Assembly: GCF_003001935.1 (NCBI RefSeq)
Contig: NZ_PVNG01000041.1
Location: 1-41,472 of the forward strand
Origin: Nonomuraea fuscirosea
GTDB lineage: Bacteria > Actinomycetota > Actinomycetes > Streptosporangiales > Streptosporangiaceae
DNA: 41,472 nucleotides
Direction: 5' to 3'
Both the position numbers and the translations under genes were made by a program. This document shows, piece by piece, positions 32,520-41,174 of this stretch (position 1 is its first letter; each line of letters starts with the position of its first letter). A model generated the notes under the pieces. It did not search any database, was not told where the DNA came from, and saw nothing but the letters and a program-made list of their open reading frames with translations.

Positions 32520-33698
32520 GTGATCAAGGAGTGGATGGTCGTCATGACAGCAGCAGTGGCGTTGGCGGCCTGCAGCGACGGACGCAGTGGCACTGCGCCC
32601 ACCCCGCTGGCATCAAGCCAAGCTGCCAAGCCCCGCATCACGCCGGTCGAGACCGTTGCCGTACAGCCCACGCTGGGACCGATCCGGGGCGTCTGGAAGA
32701 ACACCGGGGTTCGCGAGGACCCGGCATATATGACGAGCGTCGCAGTCTCAGGCCCCCGAGACGCGTGGGTGGTCGGGTCGGCCGCTGATGAATCTGTGGG
32801 AATCGTGAAACATTGGGACGGTCACCGCTGGCAGTCGGTCAAGCCTCCAGGAAAGAGGGGAGAGAACGGGCTGGCGGTCGTAGCCGCGCTGTCGAGCGGC
32901 AGTGTCTGGGCGTTCGGCCAGGACGGAAACGCCTGGCGGCGTGAGCGCGGCGGCTGGTCGCACCAGGGCCGCCCGAATGGGCTCTCCCTTTTGAGGGCCG
33001 CCGTCGTGGTCGGCCCACGGGAGGTGTGGGTTGCGGGACTCATAAGCGATAAGGGCCAGAGCCCTCTCCTCGCGCGATGGTCGGGTACCTCATGGACGAC
33101 CGCTCCTGCTCCTTTTGTGGGCGAGGTGACATCTCTGAGTGTCGGCTCTGGCCGACAACTGTGGGCGATGAGCCGTGGTGGGGACGACGATGTGCCCGCC
33201 GTCGCACGCTGGGACGGCACGCGTTGGCATGACGTGCCGTTGCCGGACCGGCTTCGGTCACAGGAGGTGACGTTGAAGCGAATCGTAGCGGCGGCGCCAG
33301 GTAAGGCATGGATTGCGGGAGCCGTCCACGTCCAAAACAGCGACGGGTACGAACAGGGCTTTGTCATGTACTGGAACGGGCACGATTGGCACTCGCTCAA
33401 CACTCCCTCGCACGATGCCTTCCAACCACCCCAGCCCGAAACCTACTCCGACTTCGGCACCATCGCCTCCGACGGCCGTGGCGGCCTGTGGCTCGGCGAC
33501 GAGCACGGCCGCATCTGGCACTATGACGGTCGCAAGTGGAGAGCGGAAAAGATTCCATCTGGCAGCAGTTGGCGTATCGCTGCCGACTTCGCTTCCGTCC
33601 CCGGCAGCGACCAGGCGATCGCAGTCGGCGGTAAGCCGAACGCCGAGGAGGACAGCGAAGGCTGGATTTGGTTGCGACACGCGGCTGCAATCGATTGA
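32520..33698 (+). CDS. Lipoprotein with beta-propeller domain
   Basis: The GTG at 32520 gives a short lipoprotein signal, MIKEWMVVMTAAVALAAC, with the lipobox LAAC; ATG 32535 is an alternative but leaves no basic residue. The mature 374 or so residues contain repeated strands ending in Trp: HWDGHRWQSVKPPG, DGNAWRRERGGWSHQG, RWSGTSWTTAP, RWDGTRWHDVPLPD, YWNGHDWHSLN and HYDGRKWRAEKIP. This WDG-x-x-W pattern marks a six- or seven-bladed propeller on the outside of the membrane. It lies 322 bases after the second sigma operon on the same strand and could be part of its regulon. Ligand unknown. Confidence 0.82.
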   Translation: MIKEWMVVMTAAVALAACSDGRSGTAPTPLASSQAAKPRITPVETVAVQPTLGPIRGVWKNTGVREDPAYMTSVAVSGPRDAWVVGSAADESVGIVKHWDGHRWQSVKPPGKRGENGLAVVAALSSGSVWAFGQDGNAWRRERGGWSHQGRPNGLSLLRAAVVVGPREVWVAGLISDKGQSPLLARWSGTSWTTAPAPFVGEVTSLSVGSGRQLWAMSRGGDDDVPAVARWDGTRWHDVPLPDRLRSQEVTLKRIVAAAPGKAWIAGAVHVQNSDGYEQGFVMYWNGHDWHSLNTPSHDAFQPPQPETYSDFGTIASDGRGGLWLGDEHGRIWHYDGRKWRAEKIPSGSSWRIAADFASVPGSDQAIAVGGKPNAEEDSEGWIWLRHAAAID

Positions 33699-33889
33699 CC
33701 CGTGCTCGCGATCGGGCCAGCCGCGAAACGGCACCAAACCCCGACCATGTGTCGATCTTGCGGCCCGTTTCGATGTAGGCAAAAGTTACGGCCGGTGGTC
33801 AACCGCGATCAGGGCCGTCTTCCTCGTCCTTGTCAGACGGCAGGTTGTGCGGCGAGTGTTCTCCAGGTGAAGCGGAGGCAGCCGACCTG

Positions 33890-34159
33890 GACATCCGTGC
33901 GGAGGCCGGGTGAACAGGTGGTGGCGGCCGAGAATCGCGCCCAGCACGCTGAGCAGCGGCTCGCACCGCAAGCGAGCGCGCCCACACACCCGTCGCCGAC
34001 CGAGAAGAGGCGGAGGATGCACTGCGCCAGGCCGATGCGGAGAACGCCCGCGCTGAGCGGGCCGAGCAGGTTCGCGCCGTCCAGGAACAAACGCGCAAGG
34101 ACATGAGCATGCCCGCGCCGCATATGCCGTGGAGATCACTTCCCGGCGACAACCAGTGA
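33890..34159 (+). pseudogene. Coiled-coil protein fragment (KfrA-like)
   Basis: Two frames share one long helix: VVAAENRAQHAEQRLA, then ASERAHTPVADREEAEDALR and ADAENARAERAEQVRAVQEQ with a stop after RSLPGDNQ. The Ala/Glu/Arg pattern is that of coiled-coil proteins often carried by plasmids and Tn3-type elements. The N-terminal DNA-binding part is not present. Confidence 0.4.
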
Positions 34160-34351
34160 CGAGTCCGCCGACAATTCATGACGAACGCGCAGCTCGGTCC
34201 TCTGTTCTACAGTCGATTGATCCTCGCGCGGTCGTGTCGTCCGATGTGACGGTCCGTATGGGGGGCGTGCATCGGACGCAGCTGGCTCACTGCCGGTCGT
34301 GCGGTTTCGGGTCGGTGGGAGGTGCGGGCTGTGCCGTCTGACCGGCAGCGC

Positions 34352-34746
34352 TCAAGCGGCGATCAAGGTCCTGCTGTCTTTTGTGGGCTTCCTGGAGTTT
34401 GCTCTGGGCCACGGCCAGAGCGGTCGCCGCTTCGCCGGTTCACGTTGTGCCGCCGAGAGCTTCACGGCCACGTCCTTGAGCTCGGCCCGCACCTGTTTGA
34501 GCTCCTCTCGTACGGCCTTCGTCTCCGTCCGGGCCTCGCGGGCGTCGGCCGCCGCGGCCGCCGCGCGCTCGCGCTCGTCCTCCTTCTGCCGCTTTAGCTC
34601 GGCGATCTCGTCCCGCGCGATCTGCAACTGGTCGCCGACGGCCGTCAGCCGCGCCGCCTGGGTGTCGAACCGGGTACGCAGCGCGGCTTCGCGCTGTTCG
34701 GTGGTCTTGCGCTCGTCGGTCGCGAGGTCGCGCTCCCGTCGGGCCA
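34352..34746 (-). pseudogene. Coiled-coil protein, N-terminally truncated (KfrA-like)
   Basis: From the ATG at 34746 a 131-residue helix-rich peptide is read: RERDLATDERKTTEQREAAL, LQIARDEIAELKRQKEDERE, AREARTETKAVREELKQVRA and a basic Pro-rich tail. The upstream part of the frame runs antisense through a Tn3 transposase fragment, so the original N-terminus was lost at that joint. It is similar in type to the coiled coil at 33890 on the other strand. Confidence 0.5.
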
Positions 34747-34751
34747 TCTCC

Positions 34752-35197
34752 GCCGCTTCACCAGCGAGACTACGCATCCCGCCTACGCCGCGATGCTGGA
34801 GGTCGGCCGCGCTCAGAGGTCGATCTTTCTGGCGCGCTGGCTTCGCGACCGTGACCTGCAGCGGGAGACCGAATCCGGGCTGAACGTGGTGGATAATTAC
34901 AACGGCGTCAATGACTACATCCGGTTCGGCAAACGCGGTGAGCTCGCCTCCAACCGGCGTGAAGAGCAGAAACTGGGCATGCTGTGCTTGCGCATCCTTA
35001 AAAGCCGCCTCGACCTGATCAACACGCTCATGATCCAAGACACGCTCGCCCTGCCGGAGTGGCGGGACGTGCTCACCGACGCCGACCGGCGCGGCCTGAC
35101 TCCGATCTTCCACTCCAACATGAGCCCGTACGGCGAGATCCAGCTGCGGACCGACCGCCGCCTGAACCTGACCGGCCTGCCGGCTGCGGGACACTGA
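34752..35197 (+). pseudogene. Tn3-family transposase, C-terminal fragment (second element)
   Basis: About 148 codons in one frame, from RRFTSETTHPAYAAMLEVGR through FLARWLRDRDLQRETESGLN, NYNGVNDYIRFGKRGELASN and LMIQDTLALPEWRDVLTDAD to a stop after LPAAGH. It is closely related to the last part of the transposase at 6049-7306 but has no frameshift. The first 85% of the gene is absent, replaced by the coiled-coil remnant. Confidence 0.85.
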
Positions 35198-35210
35198 GGA
35201 GCCTCACCCC

Positions 35211-35522
35211 ATGGCGACGACCACCGTGATGAGTCAGAAAGCGCAGTACGCGGCGCGAGCGCAGGGACGCTGGCCGAAGCCGTCCGCCAGATCCGGCAGC
35301 GCCGGCCAGGCGATCCGGCGGTGGGACCAGCACCGGCCCGTCACCGTCCCGAGCCCGCTCGGGACCGGGGTCGACCTGCATCAGCCACACGCGGCCGATC
35401 TGGCCGCCCTCATCCCCGGCATCACCCGAACCGGACACACGGTGGCCTTCACCGCCGAGAACATGACCGCCGCCTACCGCCTGCTCCAGCTGTTCGCCCC
35501 GCTCACCCACATCGGCCCCTGA
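35211..35522 (+). CDS. Small hypothetical protein downstream of the transposase fragment
   Basis: 103 residues from ATG 35211, with GAGG 10 bases upstream and only 13 bases after the transposase stop. The N-terminal half is basic and polar (SQKAQYAARAQGRWPKPSAR), the C-terminal half more ordered (ADLAALIPGITRTGHTVAFT then ENMTAAYRLLQLFAPLTHIG). Codon use fits the host. It may be a passenger of the Tn3-type element. No family recognised. Confidence 0.5.
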   Translation: MATTTVMSQKAQYAARAQGRWPKPSARSGSAGQAIRRWDQHRPVTVPSPLGTGVDLHQPHAADLAALIPGITRTGHTVAFTAENMTAAYRLLQLFAPLTHIGP

Positions 35523-35648
35523 CACGGCGCTCCATCCGGGATCGTGGCTTTGCCTCGTCTTCACGGTGCTGGTGTTGCCAGCCCAGCTCAGGAGACAAGG
35601 CGTGATGATTTCAACGCTCTGTCGGTGGAGGTCAATAGGGTGCGGCCT

Positions 35649-35732
35649 ATGATCAAGAGCAGGTACGAGCGCGTCCTTTTCTCCCGCACGGGCTCGGGCG
35701 GGGACATTTCTGCAATCGAGATTCCGGAATGA
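35649..35732 (+). pseudogene. Tail of a truncated gene coupled to the DUF6493 gene
   Basis: A short frame ending IKSRYERVLFSRTGSGGDIS then AIEIPE stops with TGA inside the ATGA that starts the next gene. Such an overlap is typical within operons. The frame has no meaningful beginning, so it is probably the last 25-30 codons of a lost upstream partner. Confidence 0.45.
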
Positions 35733-38320
35733 ACGCCCTGCAGGGGATCCTCGTCCGCATCGACGACGGTGACATCCGGGGCCTCGTGGAGTTCCTGAAC
35801 GACCTTAGCGACCCGGCCCGGCGCGTGGTGGCGCGGGAGCTGCCCGCTCGCCTGAGCGAACGCCTCCACGACCGGTTCGAGGCCCGCGACCTGGCCTCTG
35901 CCTGTCGTGTGGTCGGGGCGGCCATTCTGGGCGGTGCGGAGCAGGTCGCGGCCTGGCTCAACCGACGGGAGCTGCGCTGGGTGCGCGCCCCGGCAACCGA
36001 CACCGAATACGTCATGTCCGTGCTGCGCCGCAGACCGCAGGAGTGGCGCCGGGACCTGGCTGTCCGGCTCGTGCGCCGGTTGCGCCCGGCCACACGCTCG
36101 CCCTGGCCGGGCGTGCTGATGGCGGCCGACTGGGGTCTGGCCGCAGCGCTGGTGATCGAGACGGGGGCAGAGCCGCCGGAGAATGACGCGTTCGTGGCCG
36201 GCTGGTCGGCGCACGTGGCCGAGCGGAAGTGGAGGAGCGAAGGAGCCTTGGTCCTCGCCGAGGATCCGCTGTTTGACCACATGCTGCCCCGCCTGTTTCA
36301 GGCGGAGGGCGTTGGGGAGCGGCTGGCCTGGGACTCCAGTTGGAGGGACGGCCATCCGATCATCGATGAGCTGGCCGCGCTGGCCGACAGCGGGCGGGTG
36401 TCCCGACAGGTGTTGCTCGACGGCTGCGTCGGCCGCTTCCTGGTGACAGCCGAGGCCGCGCAGGTAGGTCCCTTCGTGGTGTTGTGGCGGAGATTGGCGC
36501 CGGAGGTGGCCGAGATCCCGGTGGCGGATTTGGTGCGGGTGCTGCCGTCGGCGCCCACGCCGGTGGTCCAGCTCGCGGTGGACGAGCTGCGCCGGGCGCA
36601 CGCTGCAGGAGTGCTCGACGACGAGCTGTTCGCCGAGGCGGTGCGGGCGCTGGCCTATCGACCGGAGAAGAAGCACATGACGGCGGCCGTGAAGTGGATG
36701 GCCGACGCGCCCGAGCCTACCGGCGGCGCAGCGGTGGCCGCGCTGGCGCCCGTGTTCGACGTGGACACGCCTGCCCTTCGCGAGCGTGCGGTGAAAGTGG
36801 CAGTCCGGCTCGCCCCTCACGCTGACGAACCGGGCAGGGGGGCGATCCGCGAGGCGGCCACCCGGCTGCCCGCAGACCTGCGTGAGCGGGTGGCCGCTGC
36901 CTTCGGCGCGGTGGAGGCGGCCCAGGCTGAGGTCGTGTCCGCCCCCGCCGTGACGGCGATGCCGCCGCCTGCTCTGGCCCCGCCCATCGTCTCGGCGGAG
37001 GAATTGGCGGCCGAGTTGGGCAGGCTGTGGGGGCCGGATCAACCCGCGCGGTTCGAGCGCATTCTCGCCGCCCTCGTCGAGCTGACCCATCGTGACCGCC
37101 AGGCCGTCGCGGCGGCATTGCGGCCCTGGTGGTTGTCGTATTGGCGGCAGCCGTTCGATGCGAGCTCCTACAGGCCCATGGTCAGCGGCAGTCTTGAGAA
37201 CGTCCGAGCGCTACTGCCGCACTGCGCGCTGGCAATCGTGTCGCCAGCGGACAGCCGTGAGCTGTCCGCGGTGCTGCAGAACCGGCGGAGCGCCTGGCCC
37301 ACCTCCGATCCCAGCCCGGAGCGCTTCGTCCAGCGGCGGTTCCGTGAGGTCCTGTCCCTATTCGAACGGGATGAGACGATCCCTGTGTTGCTGGCCACAC
37401 CGACGTCCCCGACCGGCCACGTTGCCGCCGAGATCCTGATCGAGCGTATGGAGCTGCTGGGCGACGCCGAGCCGCTTGAGGCCGACTTCGTGCAGGCGTT
37501 GCTCAGGCTACCGCGCGAGATCGATCCGGCACTGGTCGTACGGGCCGAAAAGCTGCCGTCGAGGGCGGGTCGGCGGCTGGCGGCCTGGCTGCGCGATGGT
37601 GGACTGCCCGATCCCACGGTGACCTGGGAGCTCGACACATTCGAGCAGTCGGCGCACGCCAGACTCACGCCGCCCGGAGGCGTTAACGAGCTGGTCGCCG
37701 AGTTGTGCACGCTGGACCCCAAGCCATTCTCCCGCGACATGCAGTGGTGGCCGGCGATCATGCCATCTCATCGCGAGGTCGTGGCCGCGCACGTCCTGCA
37801 GTGCCTGCCGTTCTTCATGGACAGCTCGGACGGCCAAGTGGAGGTCGTGGCGTCCTTGGCTCACGGCGACGGCCCGGTGGGCATCGCCACCGCGAGCGTA
37901 ATCGTCATCGGCATGGGCCACGACCGCCCCACCCAGCGGGCCCTGGCCGCCGACGCAGTCATCACGCTGACCGCACACGGGCAGTTGCCTGCCGCCGACC
38001 TCGGCCAGGCTATAGGCCACCTGGTCCGGGCGGAACAGGTCAAGCTCAACAGGGTCACCGGGATCCTCGACGAGGTAATGGCGGCGGGGGCACACGCCCA
38101 GGTGTGGGCGGCTCTGGCACAGGCCTTGCCGATGCTGTTGCCCGGCTCCGACGAGAAGCCCCGGCCTGGACTGGGTGAGCTGCTTAAGGTCGCCACGGAG
38201 GCGGCCACACGAACGCAGGCGCGCGATGACGTCCCGGGGCTGGCGGAGGTGGCGGCACGCAAGGGGCAGAGCCTGGTGGTCCACGAGGCGCGACGCCTGC
38301 AAGGGGTGATCTCGATGTGA
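35729..38320 (+). CDS. DUF6493 / MolR-like helical-repeat protein
   Basis: A large soluble protein of 863 residues, almost all alpha-helical in short repeated pairs (for example DPARRVVARELPARLSERLH, VVQLAVDELRRAHAAGVLDD, RERAVKVAVRLAPHADEPGR), as in HEAT-like solenoids. Two halves (about 1-400 and 430-863) are joined by an Ala/Pro linker. The C-terminal block with WWPAIMPSHREVVAAHVLQC and PAADLGQAIGHLVRAEQVKL is like DUF6493 proteins, related to E. coli MolR, which are usually encoded with a SWIM zinc-finger protein, a MoxR ATPase and a VWA protein. None of those partners is visible here. Translation seems coupled to the upstream tail; no ribosome site precedes the ATG. Confidence 0.82.
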   Translation: MNALQGILVRIDDGDIRGLVEFLNDLSDPARRVVARELPARLSERLHDRFEARDLASACRVVGAAILGGAEQVAAWLNRRELRWVRAPATDTEYVMSVLRRRPQEWRRDLAVRLVRRLRPATRSPWPGVLMAADWGLAAALVIETGAEPPENDAFVAGWSAHVAERKWRSEGALVLAEDPLFDHMLPRLFQAEGVGERLAWDSSWRDGHPIIDELAALADSGRVSRQVLLDGCVGRFLVTAEAAQVGPFVVLWRRLAPEVAEIPVADLVRVLPSAPTPVVQLAVDELRRAHAAGVLDDELFAEAVRALAYRPEKKHMTAAVKWMADAPEPTGGAAVAALAPVFDVDTPALRERAVKVAVRLAPHADEPGRGAIREAATRLPADLRERVAAAFGAVEAAQAEVVSAPAVTAMPPPALAPPIVSAEELAAELGRLWGPDQPARFERILAALVELTHRDRQAVAAALRPWWLSYWRQPFDASSYRPMVSGSLENVRALLPHCALAIVSPADSRELSAVLQNRRSAWPTSDPSPERFVQRRFREVLSLFERDETIPVLLATPTSPTGHVAAEILIERMELLGDAEPLEADFVQALLRLPREIDPALVVRAEKLPSRAGRRLAAWLRDGGLPDPTVTWELDTFEQSAHARLTPPGGVNELVAELCTLDPKPFSRDMQWWPAIMPSHREVVAAHVLQCLPFFMDSSDGQVEVVASLAHGDGPVGIATASVIVIGMGHDRPTQRALAADAVITLTAHGQLPAADLGQAIGHLVRAEQVKLNRVTGILDEVMAAGAHAQVWAALAQALPMLLPGSDEKPRPGLGELLKVATEAATRTQARDDVPGLAEVAARKGQSLVVHEARRLQGVISM

Positions 38321-38639
38321 CACCGGACATCTTCGGAGAGCGGGTGGGACTCGGGCGCGGGCGCCCTGATGCTGTTCTCCGGCCGTGGTTGGGGTAGGCC
38401 GGGATCGGGCGAGTGATGCGGTGCTCCGAGGTTTAACCTGATTCAAGTACCGATTGCAAGTCGGCAACTGCGTCGCGCTGGGTCACATGGTGAGGCGAAT
38501 GCATCGCTGCGGTGCCGCTGCCGTCAACGGGTTCTCACAAACGGAAACGAGGGGCGGGGGTCCATTGTCGTGATCGGGCAGTTCGCGCAGATCGTCGCAG
38601 GCGTGGATGTCATCGCGGCGCTGGGTGACGCCGAGCAGG
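38321..38639. other. Intergenic region after the DUF6493 gene
   Basis: No gene recognised. No strong terminator hairpin was found. Confidence 0.4.
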
Positions 38640-38815
38640 CTCCATCTGCCGCAGCGGCTGGCCAAACCAGGCGCGCACCTGCTCCAGGTGCATCATGTCA
38701 AAGGCGATCGTGCCGTCCGCCGGCCCCGCCGCCGCCCGGGCCAGCACGAACCCGGCCAGCACGTCGGTTTCCAGCGCCTCCAGGTTCTCGGCGGTGGCCG
38801 GGGCACGTTACCCGA
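38640..38815 (-). pseudogene. Integrase, N-terminal fragment
   Basis: TAENLEALETDVLAGFVLAR and GTIAFDMMHLEQVRAWFGQP match the SAM-like N-terminal domain of actinobacterial site-specific integrases, which continue with MEPADAD. Here the frame is lost after RQMEPA. The catalytic domain is absent. Confidence 0.65.
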
Positions 38816-39264
38816 AGATCCTTCACCACCGCCAGCGCCAACTCCGGCCACCTCGCCTTCACCATCACAGCAAGACGAACGACCAGGACGACAGACCTTC
38901 AGAATCCCCGAAATCTCATCAACACCAGAAGAAGCCAGAGCACCAGCAGATAAGCCCAGGTCCTGCAGCTAAGGAGGAACTCACGGGATATTGCACATCT
39001 GGGCCGAGCTCGCGGCGCATGTTCCGCTCGGGTGGCCGACCTTCCCGCACCACCGGCACGTTCTTGACTGGCGGCCGCGGACTGAATGCGGGCGCGACGC
39101 CGATCGGCGGCCTGAACTTCTCAGCTGGCTGTGGCCTTGCCGGTGCAGCCATATGCCCGTCTGCCGCTCCCACATGATCGGCCAGGCTGTGCAACTCGGT
39201 GGCGGTAGGGAGCTCGACAATTCCGATGTTCGCAAGGCGGGTCCTGGGCCGTGCCGTGTCGGCG
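38816..39264. other. Region of unclear coding status
   Basis: Minus-strand frames show either a Pro-rich peptide or a short Cys-containing stretch (CRWCGKVGHPSG) near 39040. Neither has a clear start or ribosome site. It may be the shifted continuation of the small gene at 39265. Confidence 0.3.
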
Positions 39265-39468
39265 TCAGTCTTGGGCGGCCAGCCGCACAACCAGCGTCCG
39301 GGCGCGGGCCACCTCTGCCTGCAGCGTGTCGAGAGCGCGAAGCGCCTCATCCGGGGTTGGCGTGGCAGCCGGATCATTGACGATCCAGAGTTGATCGCTG
39401 ACCCCTTGAGCCGCCTGGCGTACGGGATGCAGCACGGCCGCCAGCGCGCCGCGGTGCTCGTCCTTCAT
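39265..39468 (-). CDS. 67-residue helical protein with a LexA-like promoter site
   Basis: The ATG at 39468 opens a compact, mostly helical protein: MKDEHRGALAAVLHPVRQAA, VSDQLWIVNDPAATPTPDEA and LRALDTLQAEVARARTLVVR. TAGGAT (39477-39482 on the minus strand) lies 8 bases upstream, so the transcript is probably leaderless, which fits the lack of a ribosome site. An SOS-type box overlaps the promoter. The function is unknown; the protein may originally have been longer, with a DNA-binding tail now out of frame. Confidence 0.55.
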   Translation of the reverse strand: MKDEHRGALAAVLHPVRQAAQGVSDQLWIVNDPAATPTPDEALRALDTLQAEVARARTLVVRLAAQD

Positions 39469-39491
39469 GGCACCGCATCCTATCAGCCGAT

Positions 39492-39505
39492 CGAATGTAT
39501 GTTCG
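39492..39505 (-). promoter_or_regulatory. SOS (LexA) box-like site
   Basis: CGAACATACATTCG on the minus strand differs at one position from the actinobacterial SOS consensus CGAAC-n4-GTTCG. It ends 9 bases upstream of the -10 element of the 67-residue gene, the right place for repression. Confidence 0.5.
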
Positions 39506-39989
39506 CATGACCCTCCAGCGCCCCTCCTCCTCGAAGACCGCGGCGCTCTCAATCGCCCGGCGCCGATCCGGCAAGGCGCACGACTCGGGAGGAAGCCCGC
39601 AGGGCTGAGCCCCGGCGTGCACTACTCCGGGGACCATGCGATGGCGCCTCGCACACCGCACGAGGTCACATCCACGGCCGCGATGCGCTATGCCTTGTTC
39701 AAAGCGGCGTTATCAGGGAACTTGGCGTTTCTGCGCGGGTAGGAGCCGATTGCGTGACGAGTTCAGCGTGCGGCTGGACTGCTCTCCGTGGTGACCGGCC
39801 GCTTCGACACCAGTGCGAAGCGGCCCCCACAGAACGCGGCTGTCAGCGCGAGCGGTGAGCTCTGCCCCTGGGAAACTGCCCGATGAGCCGGCCCACCGCG
39901 CGACCACGATCCACTTGGGCAGGCCGTCCTTCCCGAACATCGCCGGGCTGCTCCGCCACCCTCCCCAGCCGTCGGCCAGGAGCCCCATC
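39506..39989. other. Region without a supportable gene
   Basis: A short plus-strand frame near 39640-39742 ends ALFKAALSGNLAFLRG with a stop but has no credible start. Nothing else stands out. Confidence 0.35.
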
Positions 39990-40367
39990 ATGGCCCCGCT
40001 GGAGCGCACGCTGAAGACACTCATGGAGATCGTCATCGGGCTGGACGGCCGCTGCCGGAACTGGCCGGCCTGTCCGCCGCCCTCGACACCGCACACACCT
40101 ACCCGCACCAGCCACCGCAGTACAGCCGCATCCGCGCCTACCCGGCCGCCACCGACCGGCCCGACCTCGCCCCGCGCCGAAGGTAGCGGATGGAGCCTGA
40201 TCGGCGCACTCAGCGCCGACCCCATGGCCTTCATGCTCCTGGACACCGCCCCCGAGACCTTGCACCCGGCACGCGGAACTCACACCACCACCCTGCTGCA
40301 CTCCTTGGCCAACATCGCCCGCGCTCAGCACGACAGCGCCGCCACCGGCCTGGAAGACAGGGAATAG
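39990..40367 (+). pseudogene. Hypothetical protein with two frameshifts
   Basis: Coding-like sequence runs through three segments: PLERTLKTLMEIVIGLDGR, then LPELAGLSAALDTAHTYPHQ and RIRAYPAATDRPDLAPR in another frame, then back to SGWSLIGALSADPMAFMLLD and HPARGTHTTTLLHSLANIAR, ending at TAG 40365. Shifts lie near 40055 and 40180. The composite would be a small helical protein of about 125 residues. I do not recognise it. Confidence 0.4.
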
Positions 40368-40369
40368 CT

Positions 40370-41018
40370 GCCGATCTGGACCGTCACCCCCTGGCCGAGG
40401 GCCAGGGACCAGGAGCGGCAGGGCGAGGCCTAGTTGTTGGAGAACGTACGGGCGGAGCCCGTTCCGTTTAAGGATGAAGGATTGGTTCTCTATAACCAGA
40501 TGCCTTTACAAAGTAAGTCTATGTGCATCAGTAGCTGGTGAGGTCGGCGACGTACATGCTCTCCTTGTAGGCGCCTTCCTGCGCAGCGCCTGCAAGCTGC
40601 TGGCTGATGCGCGACTGTCGATGCTCCAGGCGATCTACCACGAACTGCGTCACGGCCACGACCAGACGGCGGCCCATACGGCGGCCTTTGGCAGAACACT
40701 CCGCAGCGTTGAGCGATCACGCCGATCAGATGGCCAGGAGGCGCAGCGATCTAAGGGGCCACGGCGACGCACTCGACCGGCAGCGGCAGCGGCCGGAAGT
40801 CTGCCGATCGTCCCGCGCGCCGCAGCCCTCATGATCTTCGGAAACTCGGCGTCCGGGTCATCACAGATGCATGGTCGCCGGCGGCGTGGGCGAACAACGC
40901 CACGGCGCGCGCCCAGCGCCGGGACAGCCGGGCGTGCGCCGGCACGACCGGCCTGCGAGGCGCTGTCTGTCCCTGTGTTCACCCCCGAGCAACCGGACGA
41001 TGTTGGAGGAAGAACGCC
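40370..41018. other. Region without a supportable gene
   Basis: Open frames on both strands give Arg-rich low-complexity products. A small dyad (TGGTT and AACCA around CTCTAT, near 40483) is the only structure noted. Confidence 0.35.
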
Positions 41019-41174
41019 ATGGCGGTGGACTTGAGCTCCTACGAAGCGGTTTGGCCGACAGCGCTGTTCGTCGCTGAAGGAGAGCGCATCGCGCGCTCTG
41101 CCGGTGACGTTGTGGAGCGAGCGAGCGAAATGGCTTCTGACGGAGGCGTTGTTGGGGACGACGGCGGTAGCTGA
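41019..41174 (+). CDS. Possible 51-residue protein with a strong ribosome site
   Basis: ATG 41019 is preceded at 8 bases by GGAGGA, the best ribosome site in this part of the window. The acidic product (MAVDLSSYEAVWPTALFVAE then GERIARSAGDVVERASEMAS) looks natural but ends early in a Gly/Asp-rich tail. Another frame from 41104 continues as coding, so this may be the true start of that gene separated by a frameshift. Confidence 0.4.
   Translation: MAVDLSSYEAVWPTALFVAEGERIARSAGDVVERASEMASDGGVVGDDGGS

Noticed and set aside
38981..39235. Zinc-knuckle protein on the minus strand
   Set aside because: Only two Cys in CRWCG plus scattered others; no start, and an alternative frame is equally open.
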